Positions 14,701-26,091 of a stretch of 64,000 bases of DNA are shown piece after piece (within the stretch, counting starts at the first letter, position 1; each line of letters begins with the position of its first letter). Source of the stretch: Dromaius novaehollandiae (taxonomy: Eukaryota; Chordata; Aves; Casuariiformes; Dromaiidae); assembly GCF_036370855.1 (NCBI RefSeq), contig NC_088112.1, positions 19,584,469-19,648,468 of the forward strand. The letters run 5' to 3'. The notes beneath the pieces were generated by a model. The model ran no database searches and was not told where the DNA came from. It saw nothing but the letters and a program-made list of their open reading frames with translations. Both the position numbers and the translations under genes were made by a program.

Positions 14701-16039
14701 TGGTACTTTACTTAGCAGGGAGTCTTTGTTAAGCAAAATTGAATGTATGAATAGTATTCAGTTTACAATTAGCACTCAGGGAGCACAGTCAGACCAAGGT
14801 TGCATATGACTGTGTGCTGCACAGAAACATAATGAGAGATGATATCTTGGGAGACCAAGAGTTTGGCAGCACTAAAAAACGAAGGCCGATTCTGGCCATT
14901 TATATGGATGAGGACATCAAAATTATAAAGACTGAGATTCGTGAGTGTAGTTGCAACGTTGCATTGCTTTTGTAGGCCACATGCATTGCACGCAGCTCTG
15001 TACGTAGCTCTTCTCCCCTTATTTCAGAAACTTTTTGAGTGATGTTTCTCAGACTTGTTTTATGTAAGCTGTCCCCAGTTCCCCATTTTTCATTCTTCCC
15101 TTATGCCACTTTCTTCCTTTCTGCTTTCAATTTCTGTGACAAAGCAACCATAAATATGTGCTGATACTGAGCAAAATAAGGAGATTCGGAGCAAGGGGGG
15201 AGGTTGATGTGAAGAGAGACAGGGAGACAATCTCCTGGCCTCCACTACCTGTTCCCCTCAGCCCTTCTCACCCCTTGTCCCAGGGTTAATACCAGTGACA
15301 CCATGTCACTGGGCCACAATCGCCTGCCACAGCTCTAGCCGTGGAAGAACAGCATGGGACACAGAGGAAGCAGCTGTCTGGACGCTATGGACCTGCAGCC
15401 TGTGCCTGTGGAGGGCTCTGGGCACTGAAGAGAGGGAACGCTCACCCCAGATGGTCGCAGCAGAAAGGTCTGGGAGTGTCAGCGAGTCAGACATCTTCCA
15501 CGGCGTTCGAGACACCAGCTTCCAATGGTCCCAACACCATAAGCACAGAGGCAACTTGTCAGCCCCACAGCCAAGACCCACTGTGGTAGCTGCCCTCTTT
15601 CGCTGGCAGGGAGGGCAACTGGAAGAAGGCAGGAGAGCAGAGAGGGGTGAAAGGCTACAGGCACCTGCCCTTGGCCTTTGCCAGTACAGGTGGGAGGGCA
15701 GGACCTCATGGTAAGCGGCAGCAGCAAGCAGGCTCTCCCGACACGGCAAGGTGCGCTCAGTGACATCTGTGTCTCCAATACACAAATTCCTCCCAAAGCT
15801 CCATCTGGGGCCTTTATAAAATGGCAGAAAGCCATTTTTTGTACAGTACGAAGCAAGTGGAAAGAGCATGTGTGTCTGGCGACAGCGGTAAGGAATCAGC
15901 CTCCCCCCGACACACACCCCAGACCAGAAACTTCATTTCGGGAAGAAAGCAGCATTAGCCATCCGCTTTGTCCTCCCCACCCTCCTTTTTTTTTCTGCCT
16001 TTCCATCAAAGACTTAAGAGTGAACACGTTTTTACACAA

Positions 16040-16790
16040 TGGCCTGGCTAGCGGGGGGCGGGCAAGCAGCTGTGGAGGAAACGGTGCCAAGGCCCTGGCT
16101 CCGCGCAGGGACGCGGCTTGTGAACAGGCAGGCTGAGCCCTGGCATGGGAAGCAGCCGCCGCAGGGGCCGGAGCACCGCGCTCCCCCGCGGAGGGGGGAC
16201 GAGGGCAGACGCGGAGAGAGGGGCGAGGGGCGCGCTGTGAGGGCAGCGCGCGCGCGGCCGTTACACCAACGGCCGCCGAGGGGGGGGGCAGGGGGAGGGG
16301 CCTCAGCGCGCGCGGGGCCGCCCCCCTCCCCATACAGAGCGCCACGCGAGGGGGGGCGCGCGCGTGGGCGGGGGGAGGTGGCCCCGCGCGGCCAGCGGAG
16401 CCGCGGCGGGAGGGGGGGAGGGATGTGACGCGCGGGCGCGCGAGGCATTGTGGGAGCTCGCCGCCAGCCCGTCCAGCCCTCCCCGTTGGCCCCGCGGGCT
16501 GAGCCGAGGCAGCGCGAGCGGCAGCGCGAGCGGGGCCGCCGCCGGCCGCCGGGAGACATCTTGCTGCCGGGAGCCGCGCCGTAAGTCGCCGCCGCCGCCG
16601 ACGGAGCGGGGCTGCCGTTACCCGCCCTCGGCTCGGTGCGGGGGGCAAGGGGAGGCGCGGGGGCGGGGGGCGCGGGGCCCAGCGGCGGCGGCGCTCGGGC
16701 CCCTCGCGGCCAGCGCGGGGGCCTGAGGCGGCGCCCGCATCCCCTGGAGCGCGGGGTCGGGGGGCGACTTCGGCAGCTGGGGCGGACGAG
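16040..16790. promoter_or_regulatory. MACROH2A1: CpG island covering the MACROH2A1 promoter
   Basis: About 750 bp of very GC-rich DNA with dense CpG stands out from the AT-rich surroundings on both sides. It contains a GGGCGGGG Sp1/KLF-type box at 16,366-16,373, several further G-rich boxes, and a CRE-like TGACGCG at 16,426-16,432. No TATA box precedes the presumed first exon. This is the usual architecture of a broadly expressed CpG-island promoter, and it lies 9.3 kb upstream of the first coding exon of macroH2A1. The transcription start cannot be fixed from sequence. The long open frames on both strands here are by-products of the base composition. Confidence 0.85.
16440..16580 (+). other. 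MACROH2A1: MACROH2A1 non-coding exon 1 (start approximate)
   Basis: A canonical donor, GCGCC followed by GTAAGTC, begins at 16,581 inside the CpG island. It is the best candidate for the end of the untranslated first exon, because exon 2 has a clear acceptor (ending at 25,890) and 29 nt of leader before the ATG. The 3' boundary rests on the donor match. The 5' boundary is a guess placed just downstream of the GC boxes. No ATG lies between 16,440 and the donor, so this part of the leader adds no upstream start codon. Known macroH2A1 genes also have a non-coding first exon. Confidence 0.6.
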
Positions 16791-16856
16791 GAGGGAGAAA
16801 GGGGACCCCCCCCCCTTTGCTGAAAAGAAAATAGGGGATCCGAGCTGAGCTGAGAG

Positions 16857-16910
16857 GTTTCTCTTTCTCTCTCTTTTCTTTTCTTTTTTTTTTTTTTTTT
16901 GTCTTGTTTT
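16857..16910 (+). repeat. Pyrimidine-rich tract in early intron 1
   Basis: About 54 nt of almost pure C and T, ending in a long T run, lies directly upstream of the hairpin at 16,908-16,939. It looks like simple repeat. It could also act as a polypyrimidine tract for a cryptic acceptor ending CCAG at 16,936, but no convincing donor follows. Confidence 0.85.
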
Positions 16911-18693
16911 CCTGGTTTGTCTTCGCTGAAACCAGGAAATCCACTCCATTCCCAGCATAATGGTGGCGGTGGAATCTTTATTTTTATTGAATCTGCATCT
17001 GGGTTATGGTATTAAGGTTGGAATGAGTCCAGTGAACACCCAGCATACACTTGCATCGCACAGTGATTTCAATGAATGGTTAGATGTCTTGAGCCAAGGT
17101 TTCTCTCTTTTCTCTACCTCTATATACGCGTACAGACTTTTCTTCTACTCTTTTCCACCTCGAGTCACAGGACAGGAAAAGATAATATAGAGAGACTGCA
17201 AAAAGCACAGCTAAAAAGCGGCAGAACACGTTTTCAGTAAATGCTACTTTGCGATGAAGAAACTGTGGCATAAGAGTTATCTGCTAAATGTTAATGACTT
17301 AATAAAAAAAGCAAAATGACATTTTAAAAACCATAAGCAAAGCAGTCAGAAGCATCTAAGAGTGGTAGAAATAAACATTGTGCTAGGAATGGGGCCCCTT
17401 ATTTTAGAACTGTCACTTCTAGCATAGTCTGCAATATGTCTGCCTGCAGGATTTGAGCAACCTATACAGACTGTCTCTGGGTGTGGGTGTTTCTCATAGG
17501 GGACTGCAAGCACTGCAAGATGCAGGTGGATGCAGGTTCTTTAGAGTAAGCACAAGGTATATCACATGAGTGCCTAGATTTAGACAGAAAACTGACATGT
17601 TTGTGCATGTAAGAGACAGTAATGGGAACAAACTGTTTCTGTAACTCTATCTTCCAATAGTCCTTTTGTTTCCTATGTAATCTTTGGAAGTAAGTTGCAG
17701 AAGGCCCATGTATTTGCATATACGAAGCAGGCGGTTAGGACCAGTTTATGTGCAAGTACAGTGGTGTAAGACTGAGTTTGCTTCATTTGTGTTGCTGAAA
17801 GGAGATTTGGTAGTTGAAGTACATTCGGATGAGGCTTTTTATTTATCTCTTGACCGTACAAATGAACAACCATTTTTTCCCCCACGACTATGTGTGGCTG
17901 TCACTTAGCAACAGGTCTGTAGGGAACTGTTCAAATCTACTGCCTCCCCCATCCCTAAGACTAGGTAGAAATAAATGAACTAAGGAGCAAGTGATTAATT
18001 AATCAGCACCTGGGTTCTTATGCACAACTTGGAGTTAAAAGATTTAAGCATAAACAAGACAATTACAATTGCATTGATGAACATTTTAACACTGTTGGTT
18101 ATGTGAAACTTTTTATCAAGGGGTCCCTAGAAAACACTTTTTTAAGCAGTCTGAAAGACAGGAATTGCATTGTTTTGGATGAAATGATGATTCCAGGTTA
18201 TTTTTGTGTGTTATGTATCATAATCTTTCACACACAAGGCATACATTTCTGATTGCTAGTAAAACCAAATGTTGACAGTCCAGATTTAACCATACTAGGT
18301 CTAGAATTTAGTGATAATAACTAGAATTTACCTAATTACATTAACATAGGAAGAATGCTTAAGCACTGCTTATTTTATAGATCAGCATTGCTAAAAAGAA
18401 AAACCTGTCACTGCAAACTTAAGTACTTGTTAAACAAGAAATCTACATTTAAATTTCTCTTCAGGATTTCCCTGGTTTTGTGGGTAAAATTCCCATACAC
18501 AGCGAGCAGTTTTGATAAAAGATATTTTCTTGATGAGATAGGTGAAATATTCACATTCCTGAAGAATGGTCAAAATCTTGTTCACTCAAATTCAGAAGTA
18601 TTTTTGTGCGACTAGTCAGTCAAAGGTAGCACTGCCCCAACAATCTTGTAATATAAGGATAAAGGAGGAGGGGAATGGAACTGATCTGTATCA

Positions 18694-18712
18694 CCCCCCC
18701 CCCCCCCCCCCC
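18694..18712. repeat. C19 homopolymer
   Basis: An uninterrupted run of 19 C in intron 1 within AT-rich sequence. It is probably length-polymorphic and difficult to sequence accurately. Confidence 0.95.
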
Positions 18713-21469
18713 AGAATTTGAAATGCTTTTTTGGGGTGAAGGAATATTGATCCAATGGACAGTCCAGTGACCATTAGGTTTTATCAGCTTAGTGCTTCCT
18801 ATAGGTGGATTTGGAAAAGAAACCTGGTAGATCCAGTGTTTATAGAAAGAATGCAGGGTTTGCTCATTTGTTAGGGAAATGTGGCTCTGTTCCTTACCCA
18901 GTCCCATCCTAAAGAGATGATGGCCAGTATTCAGCTTATGATCCTTGCTCTCAAAGGAGTACAGATACTAGAATCACATCATTCACAGCCTCTTCAGTGA
19001 GTTGAGTTCTTGTACTCCCTCCCCTCAACCCCCCCCAGCCATATACAGTATATTAAGCTTCATACTTCATCTGGATTTTGCATTGAAAATGTCCATATTC
19101 TCTATTGAATTTTTGCCTTCTTCCAAAAGTGTCAAGTGACAAAGTTCTTGAAATGTTCTTTGAAGCAGTTTTTCCTCAACACAGATTGAGCTCATGAGTG
19201 GTCCAGTGATGTAAGGTTCTTATTGAATTTTATGCTTCTTAACATACAAAATGCTGTAGTGCACCAATGGGCTTGTTTTTATGTTAATACTCCCAACAGT
19301 GGTCAGTGAAGACAATTGTATTTACATTTTGTGATTATTAGTGGCAGGATGCCTGACTAAAACTCTTCTCACACTCCATGCATGTTAACTTGCATGTTAA
19401 GTGGGTATTTGTTTTGGTGTTTCAGAGCCATGGTAGGAGGCAGGGACTTTTGCCAGTTAAATAAAATTGTGTAATACTATTCAGTTCTGCACACAGATTT
19501 GGCAGAAGTATTCTTCCCTCCTTCACTTTTTTATTATGGGAAGATTTTAGCCTTTGACAAAATGAAGATCTATGGGGCATTCCTAAATGAAGAATATTCT
19601 CTCAATTTTTCAAGTGAAAATAAATGCATGTGTAGTGCTACCTTTTCAGATGAGAAATTAATAGCTGTTTTGCACCTAGTTTTACTCCTCTGTTCTACCA
19701 GAGGTATTTTTATTTTTACCTTTTCAAACCACAAAGAATTACTGCTTTAATAGAACAATTCAGCTAAAAATTGAAATCAGTCAGACCAAGTAATTACTTA
19801 GTGATTAACTCTTCTTTTGTTACTGTAGTACCTAGGACTCTCAGTCATAGACCAAGTTGTGTTAGGCAGGCATTATTAGAGACCATTTTATAGAGACTCT
19901 ATAAGCAATCCATTTTATGAATATGGTAGACTAGCTTCTGATTAGCCAAGAATAGAACAAGTTAGTTGTCAAAGCAAATTCAAATGCACCTTTTCAAAAA
20001 GAGTTCACTGAGCAGCTATTATAGTACATAAATAGATTTAAGATGGAATGGCAGTCCTTACGGTCTTAATCTTTTGAAACAGAAAAAAATAGTGTTGCAG
20101 TTAATCTCTTGTGATACAAAAATAAACTTTTCAGTTTAGTCCTTATACTGGGAAGAGAAAATCTGCTTAATCTTTGTATTTATTCTGTTGGAGTAAAGTT
20201 CTCCTGCTTTCCACTATATTTACTGATGAGATCCTGTAGATCTAAATTTAATCATCTGTTTTGTTGAGTGCAATTAATATACCAATGTAAGCTCATGATT
20301 AGAACAGTCACTGTCTGACAGCAATAGCATTCATAGTAATTTGTTAAGTCATTTAAGAGCCAGTACCTGACAGCTATTAATAGCAAGTTTCTTTTTTTTT
20401 TTTTTCTCCTGCTACTGTTTGATAAAAGGGTCAAATTAACTGGGCTAATGAAGTACTGGTATTTGAGCCACTAGGAGTTATCCATCATTTTACCAGGATG
20501 TTCAGGCTGTACTCCAAAATTATATGATGTTAAAGTTTTCAGAAAAATAGATGCCGATAGGCATTTTAGGAAGATGGTGTTTAAGTATGCTTTTAGGGGA
20601 GTATCTATCTTCATACAGGAAAATTTGGCCAGAGTTGCAACAGCCAATTTCATACAAAAAATGTTTATTATACTGATTTCATCAGTACCTATGAATATTA
20701 TTTTTTCTTAGAGAATTTATATCTGGCTCAAAGACCAGACAGCAGAGGAGCCTTGTAGCTGAAATCTTTGCTGTGAGCCAAGTTAACTTACCATGAGATT
20801 CTCATTTCTGTGGATTTTGAGACCTTAGAAAGCAGTATGAATCTGGATGCAGTCATTAAGTGTTTTTCAAAAGGCTGTGAATCAGGTACGAGGTTCTGCA
20901 GTTAGGGTAATCTATGGCCAAGCGCAGCAGAGCCACTGAAGACTGTAGTGCTAGGTTTGAATCCAAGTCAGAGGTGAACTAGGTAAGTTCACTTCTCAGT
21001 GATATCTCTTGATAATCACAGTGATAATTTTGTGAACTGTCACATCAAAACTAAACCATTCTGTTGTCTAATCTTTGAAGAACCTGTGCATTTGTGAAGG
21101 TTTCTCAGTAACTTCATTGCAAAGGCAGAAAAGGGGAAAGAAAGGAAAAAGATTGGTCCATTAACTGTGATTTTTCTTCTGCTGCACAGATCTTTTCTGC
21201 TGTGCTATGGTACATGTGATAAAATTCCCTCTGGCTGGCATTGCCTCCCTCATCTGGAGGCTCTCAGTGACTCAGCAAACAGCTCTGGTTCATTAGTGTT
21301 GGCAGCTTTCCAGAGTTTCTGGTGTTACAAAGATAACATTTGAGAACATGTAAAGCACACGGTTTTCTTCAGGTTTTGATCTGTTGCTATTCTCTTCACA
21401 TTTAACTTCAATGAAACTTGTTGTGGCTGTTGCAGGTGAGCTCTGCTCTTTCCCTTCTCTACGGCCGTA

Positions 21470-21560
21470 GACTAGAACCAGAGAAGAGGCTTTGAGGGCT
21501 CATTGGGCCATCCCTCTGCTCAAAGGCAGGACGAACAGGTTCTACCAAGTAATGATCCTG
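21470..21560 (-). mobile_element. Probable degraded CR1 LINE fragment (antisense)
   Basis: The stretch reading GGCCATCCCTCTGCTCAAAG and the following 'gcaggacgaacaggtt' resemble the reverse complement of the CR1 3' region common in birds, which reads roughly 'gtccaaccccctgctcaaagcagg'. Neither the diagnostic 3'-terminal short repeat nor target-site duplications are visible, so boundaries are approximate and the match is from memory of the family pattern. Confidence 0.45.
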
Positions 21561-24500
21561 AATCCATAATTAAGCCTGAAAAAGCTCTTCCGCTCTTCCA
21601 TGCCAGGCTCTTTTCCCCTTCCAAATTAGGTGGTTAGCAAAATTAAAAGTGATAATTGAAACTTAACTGGAAATTTCCCTCTCTTCACCCCCCAACGTCT
21701 AAAGATCTAGAAATTCATTATGTATTGCAAGAATGGAATCCTTGAGACAAGAAGCTCTCAAGTTCATTATCCTGTTTCACTTAATAGCATTTAACACTTT
21801 TAGTACTGAAAGTTCCAGTTCTTGCGTTGTTCAATATATATGCCCCCACCTCTCTGATTTGGGCTAAATTTTTGCTCACAAATAAGCTTACAGCTAGAAA
21901 GTTCTTTAATTCCCAGTGAGAGAAGATCAGGTTAATTGTCAAGATAGGTCCAGGGTTATCCCAAGTATTAATGAGAGAAGCGTGAGCAGCAATATGAAAT
22001 AAAGGGGGACATTAGCCTCTAGAATTTGCAGAAGTGGTAAAATAAGCTCATTATGAAAGAAAAAATACACCATTTTGTATATGGTTAAGTGTGTTTATAT
22101 GGGTTTTAGATAGCCACAGATGACAGGAGGCTTGCAGGTATTAAGTAGAAAATAGTATGTTTAGAAGGAAGAACATCTGAACACCAGATGAAAAGTGTTG
22201 GAAAGAGGAAAGCTTTTTGCTCAAGCCTGATAAGGGAGGTTGGTTTCACAGACTGATTACAATTAGCAGTACATTAACAAACTTAGCATCACTTTAAATA
22301 GATGAAATATACCAAGAGACAGTGATATGCAGTACCCATTTTTTTCCCCACATATGAAGGAACTACTTTTTACTCTTCCCTATAAAAAGAATCACTTCCT
22401 TGGAACTAAAAATGAAAGGGTAATGCTCTTTGATCTCCTTATGTAACCAGCTTCAGCTTGGCCATCCATGTGTACTTCCATTTAGATTTTTAAATTGGGC
22501 GAGTTGCATTTACTGAGCTGCTTCAAAGCTGCTTTGGCAGTAATGCTGTATTGCTACATATTTTCCTCATACTTTGCTCTGAATGTTCTAGCAGCTCGTA
22601 GCTGGAATGACCCCCCCCACCCAAAATAAAAACCCCTCATCATTAGGATATAAGAACTTTCATATTCTCTTCCAGCTATTCTGACTCTCCCATAAACTCA
22701 GTAAACTGAATTCCATAGATCAAAACCATAACCATCTGCAGAGAAGCTTTGTGAGATCCGAAATCCACATCACTCCAAAAGGAGACCAGATTCAATAGGG
22801 ATTCCACGGGCCTTCTCCCTTCCCTACCCCTCGGCTGGCATTACCCAGTTATCAGGGGACACAGTGGAGCTTTTGGAAGTTTTCCAAAAAGGTCAGGGCT
22901 GTTATTTGCTTTCTTCTTTTCTATACCATTCCCTTCTTGTTTGCACATGGAACACAAGTTTTGTTTTCTCATTTGGGGAAAATACACAGTCTAGATTGAA
23001 TTTGTTCATTTTAATGAGCAGCTCTAATGGATTTAATTTGTGTTTTGTAGAAGTGCAAGTACACTGTTTATTGTTGCCCATCTTGATTCATACTTACACC
23101 AGTTAGAAGGTAGGACCAGTAGTTAATGTGGGGCATTCAGTTTCAGCTTTTACTTCCCCAGACTACTCTGTTCTGCATCACTTAGATGGTCCTCACTTAG
23201 CTGTAGAAAGTAGAAGGATTTTCTCAAGGGAATAATTACCATTTTTAAGAAGGGTTGCGTAATATAAAATGCATTTTATTGTGCGTTGTGGGTGTGTAAA
23301 ATCCAATTTCTTTCTTATGGAAACACTTCACTATTAAATGCTCAGTTCACTAGAAAACATTGTTTAGCACAGCTTTATATGAATGAAGTCTTAGTAACAT
23401 AGCTGAACTCTAGCTGTTGCTAATATTTCACTGTAGGAAGACTCATGCATGCATAACTTCGTGAGGTTTCCCCTTTATCAGTAAAGAACCTGATGTTTGT
23501 TTTCATTAGCTAAGTTTGCAAGTTATTTAAGATTCCCATATAGCTACTACCTATACATCTTACTATAAAGTCATTAAAATATAAGAATGTGCTATATATT
23601 CTGACTTTTCTGGTGTCTAAGAGGACAGCCTTGAGCACTTAAGCAACTGGTTAATAGAAACTTTCCACTTAAGGCCTACAAGTTTTCCTTGGAAAAATTA
23701 CTTCTTAACATTCACTTGTAAGTTAGAAAACACAGGATTTATAGAAGGTAGAAGCACAGGTATTTTTCATGCCTATTTTTGTGGTGTTCGAGTCTGTAAA
23801 CATTTTTAACATTTGAGAGACTGAACATCTGTAGTGTTGATGAAAATGGACTACGGACTACATGAGTATTTGCAGGCAGAAAGTTCATAGCCAGCTGAAA
23901 GCCACAACACCTCTCCTGCTAGCAAAAAGGGAGCTAACTAAATGGCAAACTGCAAATTTTAAGTTGAAGATTTTTTTTTAATCAGTTGTGTGCTTCAGTT
24001 TAGGGAATTTCTTAAGACAAGGAGGTTGACTTCTGTTCTGCATGGAGGAGGATTTATTCTAGCACTGCGTTCACAGTGGAAGAAAGAGGAAGCAGTGTTT
24101 TTGGTGGCTTCCCCCTCCAAAGTTTCCTGTCTGTTTTTTAACATCAGTTTCATAAATGTAATCTGACCTGTGTCCAAGCTAATAAAACAGGAATATTTGT
24201 TTTACCCTTAGCAAGCAATAAGCCTGTTGCACTTACTTTGCGTAGTCTGTTATCCAAACGTAGAATAGAACGTGGAAGTGGAGAGGACAAGAAATGGTCA
24301 ATACTCAAATGTTTCTTTAGTTACCCTGAGTGAGATTTGTTTGGTGCTTATGACACATGGATCTTAGTGACTCACTGAGATTTGAAAGACTGCAGGACAT
24401 GTCAGCACAGATCAGAAGTCAGAACAGAAGTTGCAAAACTCAGAAGTAGGGTTGGGTGAACCTGTTTTGCCTAATTCAGAGTTCTCTATCATTGTGGAGT

Positions 24501-25890
24501 CAGAAGTCTGGCAAATACTGTTAGGTTCATATGGCAAACTTAGATTTCAAGAAGAAAATTCAGAATAAATGTAATAGATAAGACTAAAAAGGAAAGCAGA
24601 GAACTGGTGTGATAGAAAACAGGCTGAAAAAAATTGCACTGAGAAGGCTATAAACACACTAACTTCTCATTTGTATCAGGTAGAATTTGGGCAGCAAGGA
24701 AAGATCTAGGATACACAGAGGTATATGTATCACTAATGCGCATAGCTCTGGCTTCCCTAGAGCTCAGACATGCTGGAGGGAGGGAGGGAGACATGCACAA
24801 TCTCCTTTCCTCTGAGTTAATTTCAAAAACCACAGCATTGCCTAAACCTTCAAAAATACCTTGGCAGCCTGCAAACCTCCACCTGTTCAGATTTGCTAGC
24901 TTCTACTTACAGCCTGAGCAAAAATGAAAGAAAAAAGTACATTTGACAGCTGCATTGGCAGCAGGTTTCTTCACTGAGATAAACTGAGATACAGTTGTCA
25001 GATATCTGCTGGGTGTTTAGACCACTCTTATGTTAAGGAAAGGTAGCAGACTGAAGTTTATCAGATTCCTGGAAGGCATGTCTTAGTGGTGCAAGCATCA
25101 GCGTGGAAGCAGTTGGCTTCCAGTAGGTTCAAATCTCAAGAAGTTTATCTCAGGTATTTGTCAAAAATAGCACTTTTAATGTACAGGAGATGTAGTTTAC
25201 CATGCATAAGTCTTTGTTCTGTAAATTCACACATGCTTGAAAATAGAGTTCTGTAAAGGAAATAAATATGCTTTATGAAAGTCTTAGTGGATGCAGTTAC
25301 CCAGTTTAATAGGCAGTCATTAATGAGTGGTGCAATTATACCACAGTTCAAGTGTCCAGTTTTTCCAGGAGAGCAAAGGTTTGTGTCAGTCTCCTTGGAG
25401 AAAGCATTCTCTGCTTTCATGCTGAAGGTCTATTTTAGATACTAGGTAGTTATCACACTTCACTGTGTATGGTGCCACTATTAATCTGTTAGGAATTACA
25501 GAAAAGTAGTTCCAAAGCCGTTTTATAGAAAATCAGTTCTTTGGCTTATGTTTCTAATGTATAAAACTATGCCAAGGTCACAATGGCAAATAAATATTCT
25601 GCATAAAATAACATTTTAGATTCTTGTTGTACATAATCTAAAAAAAAAAAAAAAGCAACTTGTCTGTATATCTTAGGCACCCTAAATCATTGCCTGCCAC
25701 AGAATTTGTCTTGAAGTTCAGTATATGGTCTTTCAGCATCAGTCCAAAAATCCTTTATTTTATAAAACAGGTGAACTTATTTGCAGTTTTATAGGAAGAG
25801 TGAAATTGCTGCTTGAAAACATTCAAGTGTTTCATTCCTTATTGGTAATTCTTTTTTATTTCTTTTTTTCCTCTCCTTTTTTAAATATAG

Positions 25891-25919
25891 AGTGCTGTTC
25901 CAGACCCAGTACAGACAAA
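25891..25919 (+). other. MACROH2A1: MACROH2A1 exon 2 5' leader
   Basis: Twenty-nine untranslated nucleotides follow a good acceptor (pyrimidine-rich tract, then ATATAG). The start codon context is ACAAAATGT, with the favoured A at -3 but no G at +4. Confidence 0.85.
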
Positions 25920-26091
25920 ATGTCCAGCAGGGGTGGAAAGAAGAAGTCAACCAAGACTTCCCGCTCTGCAAAGGCTGGGGTCATATTCCCTGTTGGAAGA
26001 ATGCTACGTTATATTAAGAAAGGTCACCCAAAGTACAGAATTGGTGTTGGTGCTCCAGTGTACATGGCTGCTGTACTTGAATATCTGACTG
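25920..26091 (+). CDS. MACROH2A1: macroH2A1 exon 2: N-terminal tail and first half of histone fold (residues 1-57)
   Basis: The translation begins [20 protein letters not shown] and ends [11 protein letters not shown], an unmistakable macroH2A1 start. It covers the short basic tail, helix alpha-1 (about residues 16-36), loop L1 and the start of helix alpha-2. Loop L1 reads HPKY at 36-39, where canonical H2A has NYAE. This substitution is known to alter the contact between the two H2A-H2B dimers and to favour macroH2A nucleosomes. Glu54 is the first acidic-patch residue. The exon ends after the first base of codon 58 with donor G/GTAGGT. The open frame continues upstream of the ATG in the intron, but the ATG at 25,920 matches the family start exactly. 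Unlike replication-type histones this gene has introns, as expected for a replacement variant. Confidence 0.98.

Larger units (their letters stand above)
1..15900. other. Upstream intergenic region without a supported gene
   Basis: I find no coding exon, tRNA or rRNA in this AT-rich stretch. The open frames are short and lack recognisable domains or paired splice signals. The longest, at 10,383-10,844 on the plus strand, opens with TTG rather than ATG and resembles nothing I know. The region lies 5' of MACROH2A1. In mammals that side of the gene faces TIFAB and NEUROG1, but neither a forkhead-associated fold nor a bHLH domain is visible here. Contents I could mark are a C18 tract, an A-rich tract, a 3 x 10 bp tandem repeat and a possible retroelement fragment, listed separately. 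Distal enhancers could be present but cannot be called from a single sequence. Confidence 0.7.
16581..25890 (+). other. MACROH2A1: MACROH2A1 intron 1
   Basis: A 9.3-kb intron between the GTAAGT donor at 16,581 and the acceptor TTTTAAATATAG ending at 25,890. It starts in the CpG island tail, then passes a long pyrimidine tract and an 11-bp hairpin (16,908-16,939). It also holds a C19 tract (18,694-18,712), a 14-bp palindrome (21,458-21,471) and a probable CR1 fragment. No other coding exon is recognised. Confidence 0.75.

Noticed and set aside
15306..15917. 203-codon minus-strand frame and overlapping 139-codon plus-strand frame
   Set aside because: Moderately GC-rich sequence near the promoter, no recognisable motif, and competing frames on both strands.
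15896..16958. Long minus-strand open frames (250 and 308 codons) across the CpG island
   Set aside because: They are rich in Arg, Pro, Ala and Gly as any stop-poor GC-rich DNA would be, overlap each other in different frames, and show no domain. The plus-strand frames of 129 and 120 codons have the same origin.
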